Of a stretch of 64,000 nucleotides of DNA, positions 1 through 13,300 are shown piece by piece. Position 1 is the stretch's first letter. Each line of letters begins with the position of its first letter. Made by a program: the position numbers and the translations under genes. Source of the stretch: Ciona intestinalis (Eukaryota; Chordata; Ascidiacea; Phlebobranchia; Cionidae); NCBI RefSeq assembly GCF_000224145.3, contig NC_020168.2, positions 4,623,480 to 4,687,479 on the forward strand. The letters run 5' to 3'. The notes beneath the pieces are model-generated. The model was given only the letters and a program-made list of their open reading frames with translations. It did no database searches and was not told the origin of the DNA.

Positions 1-47
1 TCTGTGTGCCAAGTTGGTGTTAGCAGTGCTGATATTTTATGGTTGAA

Positions 48-3000
48 TTATTTTTTTACTGAGCTGCCACCTCCAACCATTAGTGTCTTTCCAGCTCCAC
101 TTAAAACAATATAAGGGCTTGACTCCGCTCTCTGCTTGTCCTTCATCATTGCCACTGTGTTAAGTGGGGTATCAGTGGAGCTCATATGCAACATCGTTTC
201 TTGTTCCGTCATCTTCTTCATCCTCTTCTCTTGCTTCATCTTCCCAGATCCCTTGCCATGGAAACGATGGGAGAGCTTCCGGAACGCTTCTTTTGCAGAG
301 AGGTTTCTTCCTTTCTCATCCACATACTCAATGTTCACTTTCGGTTTGTAATCTTTTTTCTCGCTAAATTCAGTCGTAATTCCTTGAAACATAATATTTA
401 TTTAGAATCTGGATATTCTTGTGGTACTTCAGAATATTTAATTTAAAACTGTATGTGGCAAAGGGCTCAATATTTCTTAAACTTTTTAAGCTGTCTTGCT
501 TTGACTTGATACATAAAAACTAACAACCGCTTTTCGCAAAAAAGAGTAAGCCCAAAAAAACTTTTTTTTTGAGTCTGTTGCTCACTGGAATACAAAAATT
601 TAAGGTGCACAGGCAAGAGGCAAGTATTACAAATTATTGACCAAAAAAAATATTTTTATAAAAATCTCACCTCGATCATAACGACTTGTGTTACGTTCCT
701 TTGAATATTTCTCATGTGCATACTTGTCAAGGTAATCAACAGCATTTTTATCTTCAATTGAATAATGTTTTGCTTGTATATTAAGGTTTGTGGTGACAAC
801 AACATTTCCTTTCTTCTTTTCCTCCTAAAGTTTATTAGAAAATAAGAAAAAAAAGTTTGGAGTGTATTAAACAAAAAACACTGATTTTATGAAATTAGTG
901 ATAATGCATTGAAAAAACTGATACAACATTGTGTTACTTACACCAAGGTAACCCTTTCTTTCAGCGAGTTTAAGAGCCCCCATTAAACCAGTTGCAGCAA
1001 GAGGTTCAGCTTCAATTGGAGCATGTTCCCCTGAAATTATATTGTTTCATCAAGTCGAGATAATGAAAATTGAAAATAAATTATGTTGTAAACCAAAGAA
1101 GAATGGAAATAAACTGCAACACTTGTATGTTTTGACAATGAGTGACTCTTGCCCAAATCTCAAGTACCCTGACATGCCGTATCAAAGAACCTCAACCAAA
1201 TAAAATAAAAAACAAAATTAAGAAGTTGCGAACAAAAATTATATTATATATGATAAGAGTTGTAGAAAGATTTCCTTACAATTATCACGATTTCATAAAT
1301 ATGACATTTTTTTGGGAATTTTCGAAAAAATATGACATTTTCCACTACCTTCCACTTCTTGTGTAGGAACAACATGTTCGATCTTATGTCCATTATTTGG
1401 ATGAACTGAACTCCACTTTGATGTATTGGACTCATCCTCCGACTCTGGATTCTCATCCACATCCATGTCATCTTCCTCTTGCTTGATCTCTTGCTTCACA
1501 GGCATGTGTGCTCCTGAATAAAATAGTCCGTAAGTTGGCAAACTTTTTAGCTAAATACTTCTCACATTAGCGTCACTTGATTATTTTACAAAACCTTCTG
1601 ATACTTAAAAACCCTAAATTATACCTTTTTGATTCGAAAGTCGTAGCTCATAAGACTGATTGTCTTCTCGTACATACATTATAAGAATAATTGTTCCAAG
1701 TTAGGAATTGCCTAACAGTATACAGCAGTATACATATTCCATAACAAAATATTTATTTTATTTACAATTTGTTAAATTTTTACAAAGTTTTTTTTTTCAT
1801 TTTATTATAATAATAATCCACTACTACCTACCTAACTGTCGACAAAACTCATCTGTAGCATTTAGGAAGAGTGTGTTGGTGAACTGCTCATCAGGTTTCT
1901 CGAGTTTAACTTGACCTAGTGTCTCAAGGTGTTTGGCCACACGGAGAGCCCCAGAGTCAACAACTGAATTCGATTTCTTTTGTTTTGCTCTTCGCTGAAA
2001 ATTAAATGATAAATGAATATAATTTGCTATAGTCAATGAAGAATCCTAGTACTAACCCCTACTAAGCAGATAATGTAGGAGAGGATTCTTCACTAGCACC
2101 CAGTTTTTGATAGATTGTCTTTCCCAATATTTAAACCCCTATCTTTTACCTTACAACAACAACACCCAGCAAGACTTACGGATTTTTCAAGAGCTCGCTG
2201 CAGATCATTAATAGCATCTTCCTCATCATCAATAACATCATCATCATCATTATTGTTCACTGAAGATCTCCCATCATTACCTCCCTTCCCATCAACTTCT
2301 TTTGTTTTTCTGTTTGGAATATGCGGACATAATTTAAAATAATTTTAAAACTGCCTTTTTAAAATTCAACTTTATTTTTAATTTTTAAACTGCCCACTCA
2401 GGAGCATTTTAACTAAATGATGAAATGCGGTTTGGTTTTGATTTTTTTTACAAAAACTCCAATTTCTGGTTAAAAAATTGTTCTACACTAGATATTCCAC
2501 TTAAGTTTTGCAAAAAAGTATGATAAATATATGATACTTATACCAGAAGTCAATCCTCACCTGGATCCATGGTTTACACTTTGACTTGAACCAGGTAATG
2601 GAAGAATATCTTCAGGTTTAAGGACGTCCCGTTTTCGAACTTTCTTCACCTAAATGAAGAACATTTGAATTGAATTTTGTGCTGGTTTGTTACCAGTTAT
2701 TACTCATTAGAGAATTTTTAAAATTGCTGTTCTGGCAAAAAATGTAAGAACTGTTGTTTTTAAAATCTTGCCGTATTTGGGCCAAACGGAGTGACACATA
2801 AAAGACGTACATATAAGAGGAATAGGCGTTGAGTTTATCCAAATCTGGTCTAAATCTTAGGTCCCCCGATACCTATAGAATGTTAAGTCAAAACGCAAAT
2901 ATTTTTGGCCAGATCAATTTAAACAGTTTTTTTTAGTTTCAAGATTGTTTATTCTAATAAACACACCTTTCGCTTTCGTTTTTTAAACTTCATTTCTTCT

Positions 3001-6000
3001 TCAGTGAGGTATTCGGATGCTATTTTCAAAGGAGGAAGAGTCAAACTCTCTCCTTTTGCACGGATCTCCTGCATTAAGAAATCAAAATTAAAATAGAAAA
3101 GTAACAAACATGGTATGTACTGTAGCAAACAAACTTTTATTAGGAAAGAATCTTGTCCAATTTTTTTTATTTTTATGCAATTTATTAGTTATTCTAAAAC
3201 GAATTATTTTCCTTTTATCTTCCTTTTAATATTCCTTTTTTTCATAAAACTGATTTGTAATTTTAAACCCTATTCCCCCCAGATTAGTCTTCCTCATCAC
3301 CTGTTTCATTTGTTCCTTCTGCTGCTCCCATGATGTATCCACCTGACCGCTCCTCCCGATCTTAAACTTGCTCGACTTCTCTCCTTCAATCTCCTCGTCA
3401 TATTTACCAAGGACGACTTTTGCTTTGAAGAACCCCATGTCATCAATTTCCTCTTCTTCATATGCTCTGAAAGATAGAATGTTGTTTATTTCTTATGCCA
3501 AGCACATGAACAGTACTGCTTAAAATAGTACTAAACATTTTTATATATTGATATGAGTCATGGCTATGCCATATCTTTATAAAATTAAAGTACCATCAAA
3601 GTATCAATCAATATTCAATATAATTATATACCAAAGATTGTTAAAATACATGTTTAAACATTTAATCAATTTTTACCCCAGAGTTTTTAGGATTTATAAA
3701 TATACAAAAACTTGCTCATAGAGATGCATGCAATAAATAACTGATCAACTTACTTGTAGCCAACACCACGTCTTTTGACTTCCAAATTCTTCTTTGATTT
3801 TTCCACATCATCAATATTTATGCTATGTAGTACATCCTCATCATCACTAGCAAGTATATCTTTATCTTTAATTACAAGCACGGCATCCTTACCTTCCCTG
3901 AAGCTTTCTACTGAATGCTCAACACTTAAACCCTACAAGAAAACAAAACAACAGTAAATAAGTTCTTTTTTTGGTTATCGGGCTAGTAGCCTAATAGGCT
4001 AACTCTGGCATAAAGTTTAGTCCCAACTTGTTGATATAAGTGCTAAAGTGTATTTTACACTCTGTATGGCAAGCTAGCTAGAAGTAGTTAACTGAAGAGA
4101 GCTCACATAATAATTGTTTTAAAAAACGGTATTTTGGATTATTAAACCTAATTTTGATTGTTAAGCAACTGTGTTAAATTTACTTTGTTTTTTATCCAAC
4201 CTATAAAACATATGACATTACACCAGGCATCAATTTAACATGAACTATACGCATCCAAAATAAACCACATTATCCACAATCAACTTACAGTTAGATCTTT
4301 CTCAGTATAAGCTGGAACATTTTTCTTTGATCCAAGTTCACTTTCGATCAGATCACTTACTCCAAACTCCTCTCCCAGTTTCATCATCTTCTCCTCTTGC
4401 TCTCTTTGCTGCTGAGTGCTCCTGCTCTTCAAGACCCAGTTGGCGGCACTCTCTTCCTCATTTTCTTCACCCAGAGTACGAACCTATAGATGTTTTTTGT
4501 TTATTTTAATTTTTTCTGTTACTTTGTAGATGATTCTTTTTTAAGATTTTTTATGTATGGCTAAAAATTTAGGGTTAGTGACCACTGGGTTGGAGCAATT
4601 TTCGTTTAGCATCTTGCCCAAGGGCACATACACGCAAAAACCACTTACCTTTGGGTTAGAGACAGGACCTAAATACGTTTGATAAAATGAAAATATAAGA
4701 TAGAGTATAAAAATATTATGGTATATATATGTAAGTTACATTAGAATATTGGTTATCTGCAACTAAAATTTATAAAATATCGGTATCGGTTTGAAAAAAG
4801 CAATATCTGTCCAACTCTTATGTAATGTAACTAAACCAAAGATGAGGTTGACCAATAACAGCCAAGTTTAAGTACTTTCATGGGTTATCTGTTCACTCAT
4901 TACATGGAGTTATCAAACAGTCAGTAGCCATTGGTACAGCATACAAGGTAAAGTAAACAATTTTATCAGATACAAAATCCTTATATGCTATATCGAATGC
5001 ATTTATCAAGATAAGCAGGTAGGAGGATTAATGTAAAAACTTCTTAAACCATAGTCATTAGTGGCCTACGCAACTATATATATATATTATATATACATAT
5101 ATTTTTTGTTATTTAAAATTTCCAATAAATAAATTGCATATGCCGACATCACAAATCACAGAAATTTGAGACATGGTACCCTTATTACACAGAGCATATT
5201 TGCACTGTATACGTGACTACACGGACATTGCTGGCAAGGGTATCATGTATTGTTTGTTTATGAAATTGTACACCACTGTTCTGGTGATCTCTATACCCCT
5301 TGCTACTGGACTTTGTTGCACACAAATTTGACAGGTAAAATAGGTCAATCATTATAAATTATTTTATAACGCAATACAATATGGATATTGCAATCGGCAA
5401 TCGCACTAAAATAAAAACTATGTGTATTCTAGAGCTAAACGACATCATTTAAAATTTAAAAACATTTTATAAATTTGCTAAAAATTTAAAGATTCTGTAA
5501 ATGGAATAACAACACATGATTTCACCTCCTTCATACTAACTACTTTTTACTAATCCCACACAACATTACAAGAACAATAATAATACTAATACATTAAAAC
5601 CAACCTTTGACATTTTTTTGGCAATTTCTCGTTTTCTTTTGCTGGCAAGGATTTTTTCTTTCATTATTTCTTGTTTTTTCTTTTCCCCCAAATGTTCAGC
5701 TGGAGCGTGAACAAACTCATCTTCTCCCCCAGCATTGTCCCCGTTACCTGAGCCTGAACCTCCAACATTTAAAGGTTTTAGGCCAAGCTTTGCTCTCAAT
5801 GCATTAGTTGCTTCAATGCTTAAACTCTCAGATTTTTTCTCTGTCTCTTCTGGCTCCTCTTTAAGAACTATTGTCCGCTCTTCTTCAGGGTAAGGAGGAG
5901 CATTTTCAATTGGTTCGTTAGTTCGGATTTCAGTTTTGATCTTTACTTCGGTACGAGTTTCTTGAGATCGCCGTTCTCCTGAATTTCCACGTTCTCTACT

Positions 6001-6533
6001 TCTTTCTCTTCGGCTTCGACTAAAATGTAGTTAGTTATATAAGTATTATCATGTTTCAACATTATATCTCTAAGTATATATAACTTTTATTTGTCTCCTA
6101 CATCAATTACAGTCAGAAGAATATGTGAATATTCAAAAGATGCAAAGTTTCATCTACTGTTTCAAAAACTTATGCAAGAGGTTACAGGCTAATGCTCACA
6201 TATTTCTAAACAAATATGTACCTGTAAAAATATATGGACTTGGTGGAGCAAACAACAGCTAAAAAGAGTTTTGTAATTTCACTAATTTGCCTAGTAGAAC
6301 TAAATTGAAGATTCATACAATATTTTACAACTTTCTTTTTTTTACAATATAATTTAAATCTAAAAGTTTTAAAACAATAACAAATACCTAGATTTGTGTT
6401 CCCTTTCACGGTCGTGCTTCTTTCTCTTCACACTTGGACTTCTGCTTCCTTCGTCTGAATCAGAATATCGATGTTTTCGCTTGTGCTTGTGTCTGCTCTC
6501 TTTCTTGTGTTTGTGCTCTTTCCTGGACCCCAT
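48..6533 (-). CDS. SART1: SART1 / Snu66, U4/U6.U5 tri-snRNP-associated protein 1 (13 exons, complete)
   Basis: Nuclear pre-mRNA splicing factor of the U4/U6.U5 tri-snRNP. Exons read by splice signals, 5' to 3': 6388-6533, 5605-6019, 4289-4483, 3754-3932, 3301-3466, 2967-3068, 2561-2649, 2180-2309, 1828-1994, 1349-1542, 942-1030, 671-824, 48-382. Phases join throughout to give 786 codons plus stop; human SART1 is 800 aa. The first exon is Lys/His/Arg/Ser-rich, as in the family's basic N-terminus. Diagnostic segments are LRAKLGLKPL (exon 2), LTVEH-like LSVEH and SFREG (exon 4), KYDEEIEGE (exon 5), ASEYLTEEEM (exon 6), NATDEFCRQLG (exon 9) and, in the last exon, SHRFHGKGSGKMK followed by a PYIVLSGAGK end. 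The start ATG at 6533 gives MGSRK, like human MGSSK. The acceptor at 1543 and donor at 1827 were chosen because they keep the frame through LPTYGL. Recognition is from memory of the human protein. Confidence 0.95.
4571..4672 (-). repeat. SINE-like fragment in a SART1 intron
   Basis: TTAGTGACCACTGGGTTGGA, then CATCTTGCCCAAGGGCACAT. These match the 60120-60210 part of the long copy in order and spacing. Confidence 0.4.
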
Positions 6534-7114
6534 TTTCAAGGTTTATTCACTTAAAGGCCTAGGTGAATCTAATACACACAAAGCGCATTAAATAGACATG
6601 TACATAGAAGGTCCGGGAAAATTTTCGAAATGAATTAACAACCATCGCCTGCATAACAGGGGTAAATTGTGTATCTACTGAAGTTTAAAAAATCAACAAA
6701 TTGTTAAAAATAAAGCAAGCACAGTGCAGGTCAAATTACATTGGAACAAAAATGGGATAAAAGAAAAATTAGAAAAGATAGTACGAAAAGATGTATATTA
6801 CCCAGTCAATAAAACCAGAAGTTGCAAAAACATTTAGAGTTTATTTCATTAAATTGATTGTGAGTTTTAAACTATAATTGCTACTTTGTGTGTGAAGCAG
6901 GGCAGTTTTCATATTTACATGACAAACTGAGGCAAGCAAGTTTACTCTATTGTGAATTGAAAAATTAAACAGCATAAAACAATAAACAGTAAGTTGAATA
7001 ATTAAAACTTGATTTTTTATAACAATATAACATGATAGAATGTGTACAATGCTGTTATTGGAAAAAATATAATTAACCACACAGTTATTCCCTTTAATTG
7101 TTTATGTTACACAA
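6534..7114. other. SART1-HGD intergenic interval
   Basis: This 581-bp AT-rich spacer lies between two genes transcribed in the same direction. It should hold the HGD 3' untranslated region and the SART1 promoter. A minus-strand AATAAA is visible near 6839-6844, about 270 bp past the HGD stop. No reading frame here looks coding. The spacing is much longer than that expected within a tunicate operon. Confidence 0.6.
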
Positions 7115-8455
7115 TTACTCAGAGGTGGCCTCTGGATCTCTCTTGCCATTGAAATGCACCTGAAGACCTTCCCAGCATTTGAAGTAATCACCATCCACAC
7201 ATTCGCAAGTCTCGTTGCCCCATTTTGTGAGCGCCATGCTCAGTGAGGACTCAAACATAAACGCTTGCGCACCCTTGCCAATGAACTCTGCCTTAAGCTC
7301 AGCATTGGAAGCTTTTTCAAAGACAACAGCATCAGGACCATGAGGGGTCATAACACTGTGTAGAGTAGCGCTACCAGGGAGGCTCCCAGATTTTGCTTCA
7401 TATGAACCCTTGATGATGCCCATGAACTCACTCATGCAGTTCCTGTGATAATAAGGTGGACGGAAGGTGCCTTCATGAACAGACCATCTTGGTGGAAAGA
7501 TGACAAAATCGGCGATTGCAACTCCAGGACGAGTTGACTGAGCGGTTAAAACTGTGAAAATAGAAGGGTCTGGATGGTCGTATTTTACCGCGTTTATCAC
7601 CATAAACTTTTCAAGGTCGTATTTATATGGTGCGTAGTTTCCATGCCACGCAACTACATCAAATGGAGAGTGGTCTTGTTGAGCTACGAAGAGTGCTCCT
7701 TGGTATTTGGAGATTATGGAGTAGGGTTCTTTCTTGTTTTCAAAATATGCTGAAGGAGTCAGAAAGTCCCTTGGGTTGGCGAGACCGTTCGCTCCAATTG
7801 GTCCAAGATCAGGCAGCTGAAAATGAACTCCAAACACCTCCAATATATAACCTCTCGATGGGCCTGAAACATCAACACTAAACCTCATGCCTTGTTGAAT
7901 GACGCATATCTCATTTGGTGCCACATCCATCAGACCGAATTCGGTTTGTATCCGAAGGTCACCCTGCTGTGGAACTATGACATAATCACCATCAGAATTA
8001 TAAAATGCTTTGTTATCCATACTGGAGTTGCAGCAGTAAATATGAATTGCGATTCCATTACGAGACTTGGCATCTCCAGCCCCACAAACTGTTGACAAGC
8101 TGTCAATGAAATCCAGCTTTTCGGAGGACATTTTGAATGGCTTCCAGCGCATTTGGTTTGGGTTTGGATGCTCATTGTCCCATGCGTGCGTTATTCCACC
8201 CACTGACTTTGGTTGGCTATATGGCTTGAATGGCTCATGCTTAACAGATGGTAGAATACGGTACAACCAACTTCTTCTGTTGCTACCTCTTGGGCAAGTG
8301 AATGCTGAACCAGATAACTGCTCTGCGTAAAGTCCATAAGGACATTTTTGTGGGTTGTTTTGACCCTCAGGCAATGAGTTTGGACATCTTGGATCTTCAC
8401 TAGAAAAATCATTGCCAAATCCCGAAAGATACTTTAATGCTGTTACTTGATTCAT
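7115..8455 (-). CDS. HGD: Homogentisate 1,2-dioxygenase, intronless coding region
   Basis: Cytosolic iron dioxygenase of tyrosine and phenylalanine breakdown. It opens the ring of homogentisate to give maleylacetoacetate. The 446-aa frame is uninterrupted; human HGD is 445 aa. It starts [20 protein letters not shown], close to the family N-terminus, and contains the hallmark [16 protein letters not shown] and TPHGPDA blocks. The iron ligands of the human enzyme (H335, E341, H371) correspond to H337, E343 and H372 here, all present. The C-terminal AFMFESSLS motif is also intact. Oddity: vertebrate HGD has 14 exons, but no intron interrupts this coding region although its neighbours have 12 or more. 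A pyrimidine-rich AG acceptor at 8477-8478 lies 21 nt before the ATG and fits a 5' UTR intron or a spliced-leader site (inference). Confidence 0.97.
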   Translation of the reverse strand: MNQVTALKYLSGFGNDFSSEDPRCPNSLPEGQNNPQKCPYGLYAEQLSGSAFTCPRGSNRRSWLYRILPSVKHEPFKPYSQPKSVGGITHAWDNEHPNPNQMRWKPFKMSSEKLDFIDSLSTVCGAGDAKSRNGIAIHIYCCNSSMDNKAFYNSDGDYVIVPQQGDLRIQTEFGLMDVAPNEICVIQQGMRFSVDVSGPSRGYILEVFGVHFQLPDLGPIGANGLANPRDFLTPSAYFENKKEPYSIISKYQGALFVAQQDHSPFDVVAWHGNYAPYKYDLEKFMVINAVKYDHPDPSIFTVLTAQSTRPGVAIADFVIFPPRWSVHEGTFRPPYYHRNCMSEFMGIIKGSYEAKSGSLPGSATLHSVMTPHGPDAVVFEKASNAELKAEFIGKGAQAFMFESSLSMALTKWGNETCECVDGDYFKCWEGLQVHFNGKRDPEATSE

Positions 8456-10319
8456 CCTTCTTTACTTTACAGTGGACTGCAACCAATTAGAAGTTTAAGT
8501 AAACCTAAACTGCAGGCTTATTTAGTTTTCTGTAAGTAATTATAAAAGCTTGAATGTCAATTTTTAATGATTTAAACCTATAGCCATAAGCCATTATAGC
8601 ATCCTATACCGACTACCGTACGGTATATTATACACGCTTTTACCCGTTAAACTTAGTATTAGGGAAATATAAAACTGAATATACTACAAACGACAATATA
8701 GTTAAGTAGTCTTAACTAATCTGTTATACTTTACCTCGTAATACAAGCGTTGTGTTCAATCTTCTGATGATAAAGCTTGCTTTCTGTGTAGTGGGACTCC
8801 CCATTAAATCATTTGCGATGATTTACTATTTCTATGCTAAACTGCAATCGAACTTTGAAGTTTCAAAAAAAAAAACGTACACAAATCGTCGGGGTAAATA
8901 AAAAGTTTTAAATATTATTCACGTTGCACAGTACGCTACATTCGATTCTTTTACCAGGGTGCTTATAAAACTGGGTCACCTTAAATTCATTAGACCATTC
9001 TGTTCAATTCATTTATTGAGAAGTTTCATATAAAAAAGACCCCATTTTTGAATACAATCTTAAATTAGCAAATGACATGGTTTCACTACTATACTGTTTT
9101 ACGATTAAATACAGATATTAAGTTTAGAATTAACAAAAAATTAATAACTTCTACAAATTTTGCATAAGTTACACCAACTATTGAATTGCACAGACACAGG
9201 TAGACACTGTTGGTCAAATAACAAAGACATTATTGGAACATGCTTTCAAAGCACCTTACTAATTAAAGTGCGAACAAAATATCATAAATGTCTCAAAACT
9301 TAGACAGTATGCATTCAGGCATATCCAAATACATTTAAAGTGAAGAATTAGGAAAGGATGATTTTAAAGGGAGCACAAAAATGAAGAAAATTGGAACACA
9401 GTTATCTTTCAGTATTGATACTGCCACCGTTATAATAATTCGCCATTTAAATAGAACAAACACAATATTAAATGTCTCTATGAGCAACAAAAAATCTTGA
9501 TCTGTGCAAAACTCCATATGTACAAAACATTTGATATAAAACCTATGCAACTTGTCGTAAAATTGAAGAATATTTAGCTTCAAAAAACTAAAGATACTGC
9601 AGTGTTGCTTCACCAGACTGTAAAGTATAAGAATACGAGATATAAAATGCAAAGAGAATTGTCATGCTATGTGACATTAACTATATTTTTATCTATTAAG
9701 CACTTATTAAGTTTTTCTTTCTTATCCTTACAACATCCGAGAGTCTTTCTTCATTGCAGCACTTAACCAATCTCTCTCCTCATTTGCTTCATCCTCCGAG
9801 GATGTAGTTGTGTCACCATGAGTCCTCCGAGCTCTTCTTCTCTTCTTCCTCCTCCCATCAACACTTCCGTTATTTTTCACGTAACTTCCAGACCCTTTTC
9901 TTTTAGAAAACCCTGCTTTAAACATACATCTTATTTACAAACATGTATATAGGCACCCCTCGTTAAAATATTTTACCAATAAAAAATAAAATAAAATCAG
10001 GTCTGAAAGCAAAGATATTAATAAACATGGAGTACTTTAAATTGTTAGTATCGTCCTAATGATAGACCTTTCTTTGTGGAAAATAAAAATAGAATTGAAA
10101 ATCTTACTAGTTTAAAGATTTTTGTGTCCGTTTGTCAGGACAGTAACCCAGTAGTCTCTATGTGTATTTTACAATGTCAGTCATACAAAATAATGGTAAA
10201 AACTACTACATTCAAAGTTACAGGTAACTTGTAACCGGATAAGGTGTATGAAACAACACTTTTTGTTTTACCCTAAAATTGCCTCACCACACAAGAAGAA
10301 ATAAGTGACATTAATTGTT
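8456..10319. other. HGD-MFSD6 intergenic interval
   Basis: AT-rich spacer that should contain the HGD promoter (8456 to about 8900) and the 3' end of the MFSD6-like gene. The only plausible coding piece is the basic tail exon at 9728-9922, listed separately. A hydrophobic open frame around 9335-9652 is low-complexity AT-rich sequence without recognisable homology. I see nothing else. Confidence 0.5.
9728..9922 (-). CDS. Possible extra C-terminal exon of the MFSD6-like gene
   Basis: Read on the minus strand, this open stretch encodes a highly charged tail. It has a basic run ([11 protein letters not shown]), then [15 protein letters not shown], and ends at a stop at 9728. Composition and codon choice look more coding than the surrounding AT-rich sequence. 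It would be reached by splicing from a weak donor in the exon at 10320-10568; a donor after AA near 10333 joined to the AG before 9922 keeps frame. No typical polypyrimidine tract is visible. It could instead be chance or 3' UTR. Evidence from transcripts is needed to decide. Confidence 0.3.
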   Translation of the reverse strand, partial: FKAGFSKRKGSGSYVKNNGSVDGRRKKRRRARRTHGDTTTSSEDEANEERDWLSAAMKKDSRML

Positions 10320-13300
10320 TTAAATACAAATAAACTTGCATGAATTTCGATCTTTGTTTGCATCATACACATCATCCTCATCACTATCTGCGAGAAGGTT
10401 CGAATATTTCTTCGTTTTTCGAGGTTGGCAGCAACATTGTAAGACAAGGAAGATACACGCCCACAATGCGATGAGCAAAGACGACACCCGTAAACAAGGT
10501 GCAAGGCTTCCATTTGACACATCATATGAGACTCCAAAAATCAGTGTACCCAATGCATAAGCAAAGCCCTGTAAGAACATACAGCTATGACCCAACTTAA
10601 ATAAGTGAAATTAATATTTAAATATGTGTTGCAACTTTTTTACATGTTTTAATTTATAATTATATTGTCAATATTTTTGATATGGATTAGCATTTTACAT
10701 ATTTTAAATTTAATTTCTTCTGGAAGTTGTTTTGTTTTATGATTAAAAAAATCAAAATTTTTCTGCCATACGGTGAGACATAATGAGGGTTAAGGTAAAG
10801 GGTACGCCATTTAATTAATCCACACAAAAATTCTAAATTAAAAAATCACATACATAGTATGTTCTTGTGTAAGTCATTTGTTGTGCTCTCTGGTGTGAAG
10901 AGCGAGCAAAAAAATGAACTTCTTCGTTTCTCTTGCTCCTTCCTCTCCATGATGAAGACACCATTAGGTTGGTCTGATAACTGATCACTGTCCACATGAA
11001 GGCTTGACCTGTAATGTATTATGATCATGAATCAATCTCACCTATTAACCCTCGTGTGGTGGGCAACATCAGATGTTATAACAGGCATACTATACTATAT
11101 AATCATTATGTATAATAGAGTCATGGGCCGAATTTGGCGTAAATCCCAAACCCCTAAGTGCCATGCATTAGGATCCCTTGGATTTTAAATAAAAATATAC
11201 ATATACAGAATGGCTGTCAATGTAAAGCAAATATTTAATATGTTAGAATAAAAGGTACACCAATGTGCCCAACTAAAAATGAAAATGAGGAAAAAAGACT
11301 ATAAAACAGACAGTTTGTTTAATCACAATGTACAGAAGAGTTGTGTAGCAGAATTATTATATAATTACATTTACATTAATACATAAAAATTACATTAATA
11401 CATAAAAACAGCTCAGACTTCATTAAAAGGTCAATGTTCTTGCTTTGATTTTTTATACAGACGAAAACATATTGAAATAATGTTGTTTGCATGGCTTACA
11501 CATCACACGCCCAGCAAACAAATGCTGTGCTAAACAAACACAGACAAGTCTAGCGCCCTCAAATTACACCAACACAGCTTACCAAATATACTAAAGAACT
11601 GTAGCGGGATGATGAACCAAGGATTGTTTATGTACGAGTAGAGAAGCAGTTGCACCGCTATGCAGTAGAGAGATAGTGGTCCAAGTGCGAAAGATTTGAG
11701 CGTTTTAACAACTTTACGGCCGATCCAGTTTGCTAAGATTGCTGCCAATGCATTAACTGCAGAAAAAAATAAACTGAATAAAATGGTTACATGTGAAACT
11801 TTATGCTCATTTTCAAAGAATAATAAAACTTGGCACTGCTGCTATAGAAAAAATTACTTTCATGCGGTTCATGCCTGTACGTTATAGTAAAAATTACTTT
11901 CACTTTGAGCATCACACTCTTACTATGCAAGTTAATGTCACAAAAATATAGATGTCAGATGTACATAAATAGTTTAGTAAATTTAAAAAGACTGTAGTCA
12001 GATATATATTTTGGTAGGTTCAAAACATTGTTGTTAATATATCAGCTTATCACACCTGAAATAAACGCCCCAAACACTAATTCTGATGAACCGGGCATGT
12101 CTTCCACACACCAGAACATAAAGTCTTGCACTCCACCCTGTGTTATTCCCACCAGAAACACAGTGATCAACAGAAGCAAGTGTCTATATTAAAAGTTGTA
12201 TTAAAAACGTATAAGTATATATCCGAGCAATACATACACCAAGAAAACCTAGCATTAAATATAGAGCCTTTTAGTCCCCAAACACATTGTTATTTACAAA
12301 AATTAGGCCAGAGTCAAAATAAAGGAATTAATTTATGGGAATCCAAGGAATTTAAAAATTGCTGAATAGCATGTAACGAGCGTCAGTTAAAAGTAAATAA
12401 CATGAACTCAATGGAATGTTTATGGACATTGTCGGTTGTAGTTGCCACGTCATTAAAATGAATAGTCTGTTAGGTTGTGGCATTTTTGATATTTTAGGTA
12501 AATTTTTATACTCTTTAATAGCAGATAATAATTTTTTTTTATTTCACTAATGTTCATAACTCTAGTATGCTGGGTTGTGAAATGATTTGTTGGGTTTACC
12601 TGCAACTGGAAAGGCAGGTTCCACAAAATGAAGGACAGATGCCACATTTTGAACAACTTTCTGATGCGTAAGATTGCCTTTGCTGGGTATACGATGGGTA
12701 AAAGGGGGCAACAACAAAGGACAAACCAACAAATATCGCAAACGAGTAAAAATGGATATGGAATCTGTAAAATGTTACAAGAGGAGATAAAAGTAGTCAT
12801 GTATACGTATTATTATAAGTATTATAAGCTCTTTTTTTAAGTTTTAACCATGTCTTTTATTGTACCTAGGTTACAACTTTCATTTTGGGTTTAATACCTT
12901 TTTGTGTATCTACAATCTATTCAATGTATAAATATTATTTTTGTTGCCATATTCGAAAAATCCATTAATATATCATATGTTATACAGTTTAAAATTAAGC
13001 ATACAGGTAACTAAAAAAGCATAAAGAGAAAAAAAATACAGTTTTAAAACGAGGAGAAAATTGAAAAACTACCAACTTATTTTGTAAATCAAAATATTAG
13101 TGATCTTTGGGTATTACCTGGTTATTGAACCATTGATAAGGCATGGGGATGTATATACAGCAACAGATACAAGTATTCCGCATACAAGAGTTCCAAGCAG
13201 TGCTGCTGTTTTATGTTTACCATATTTATCCAAAGTATCGAGTTCATCAAGTAATTCATACAAAGTTTGGTCACTCAGCGGTTCAATTGGTGCAGACAGC

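Noticed and set aside
164-446. Plus-strand open frames opposite the SART1 last exon
   Set aside because: They are antisense shadows of a strongly conserved SART1 exon and have no protein-like features.
5070-5110. TATATA run in a SART1 intron as a promoter
   Set aside because: Simple TA microsatellite deep in an intron, with no transcript evidence; the same applies to 19638-19660.
6534-7114. HGD and SART1 as a tunicate operon
   Set aside because: Same strand, but 581 bp separate stop and start, far more than expected for operon partners, and the functions are unrelated.
7627-8330. Plus-strand frames opposite HGD
   Set aside because: Antisense shadows; the minus strand encodes the conserved enzyme.
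9335-9652. 105-codon hydrophobic minus-strand frame
   Set aside because: Composition follows from AT-rich sequence; no recognisable family and no neighbouring exons that would join it.
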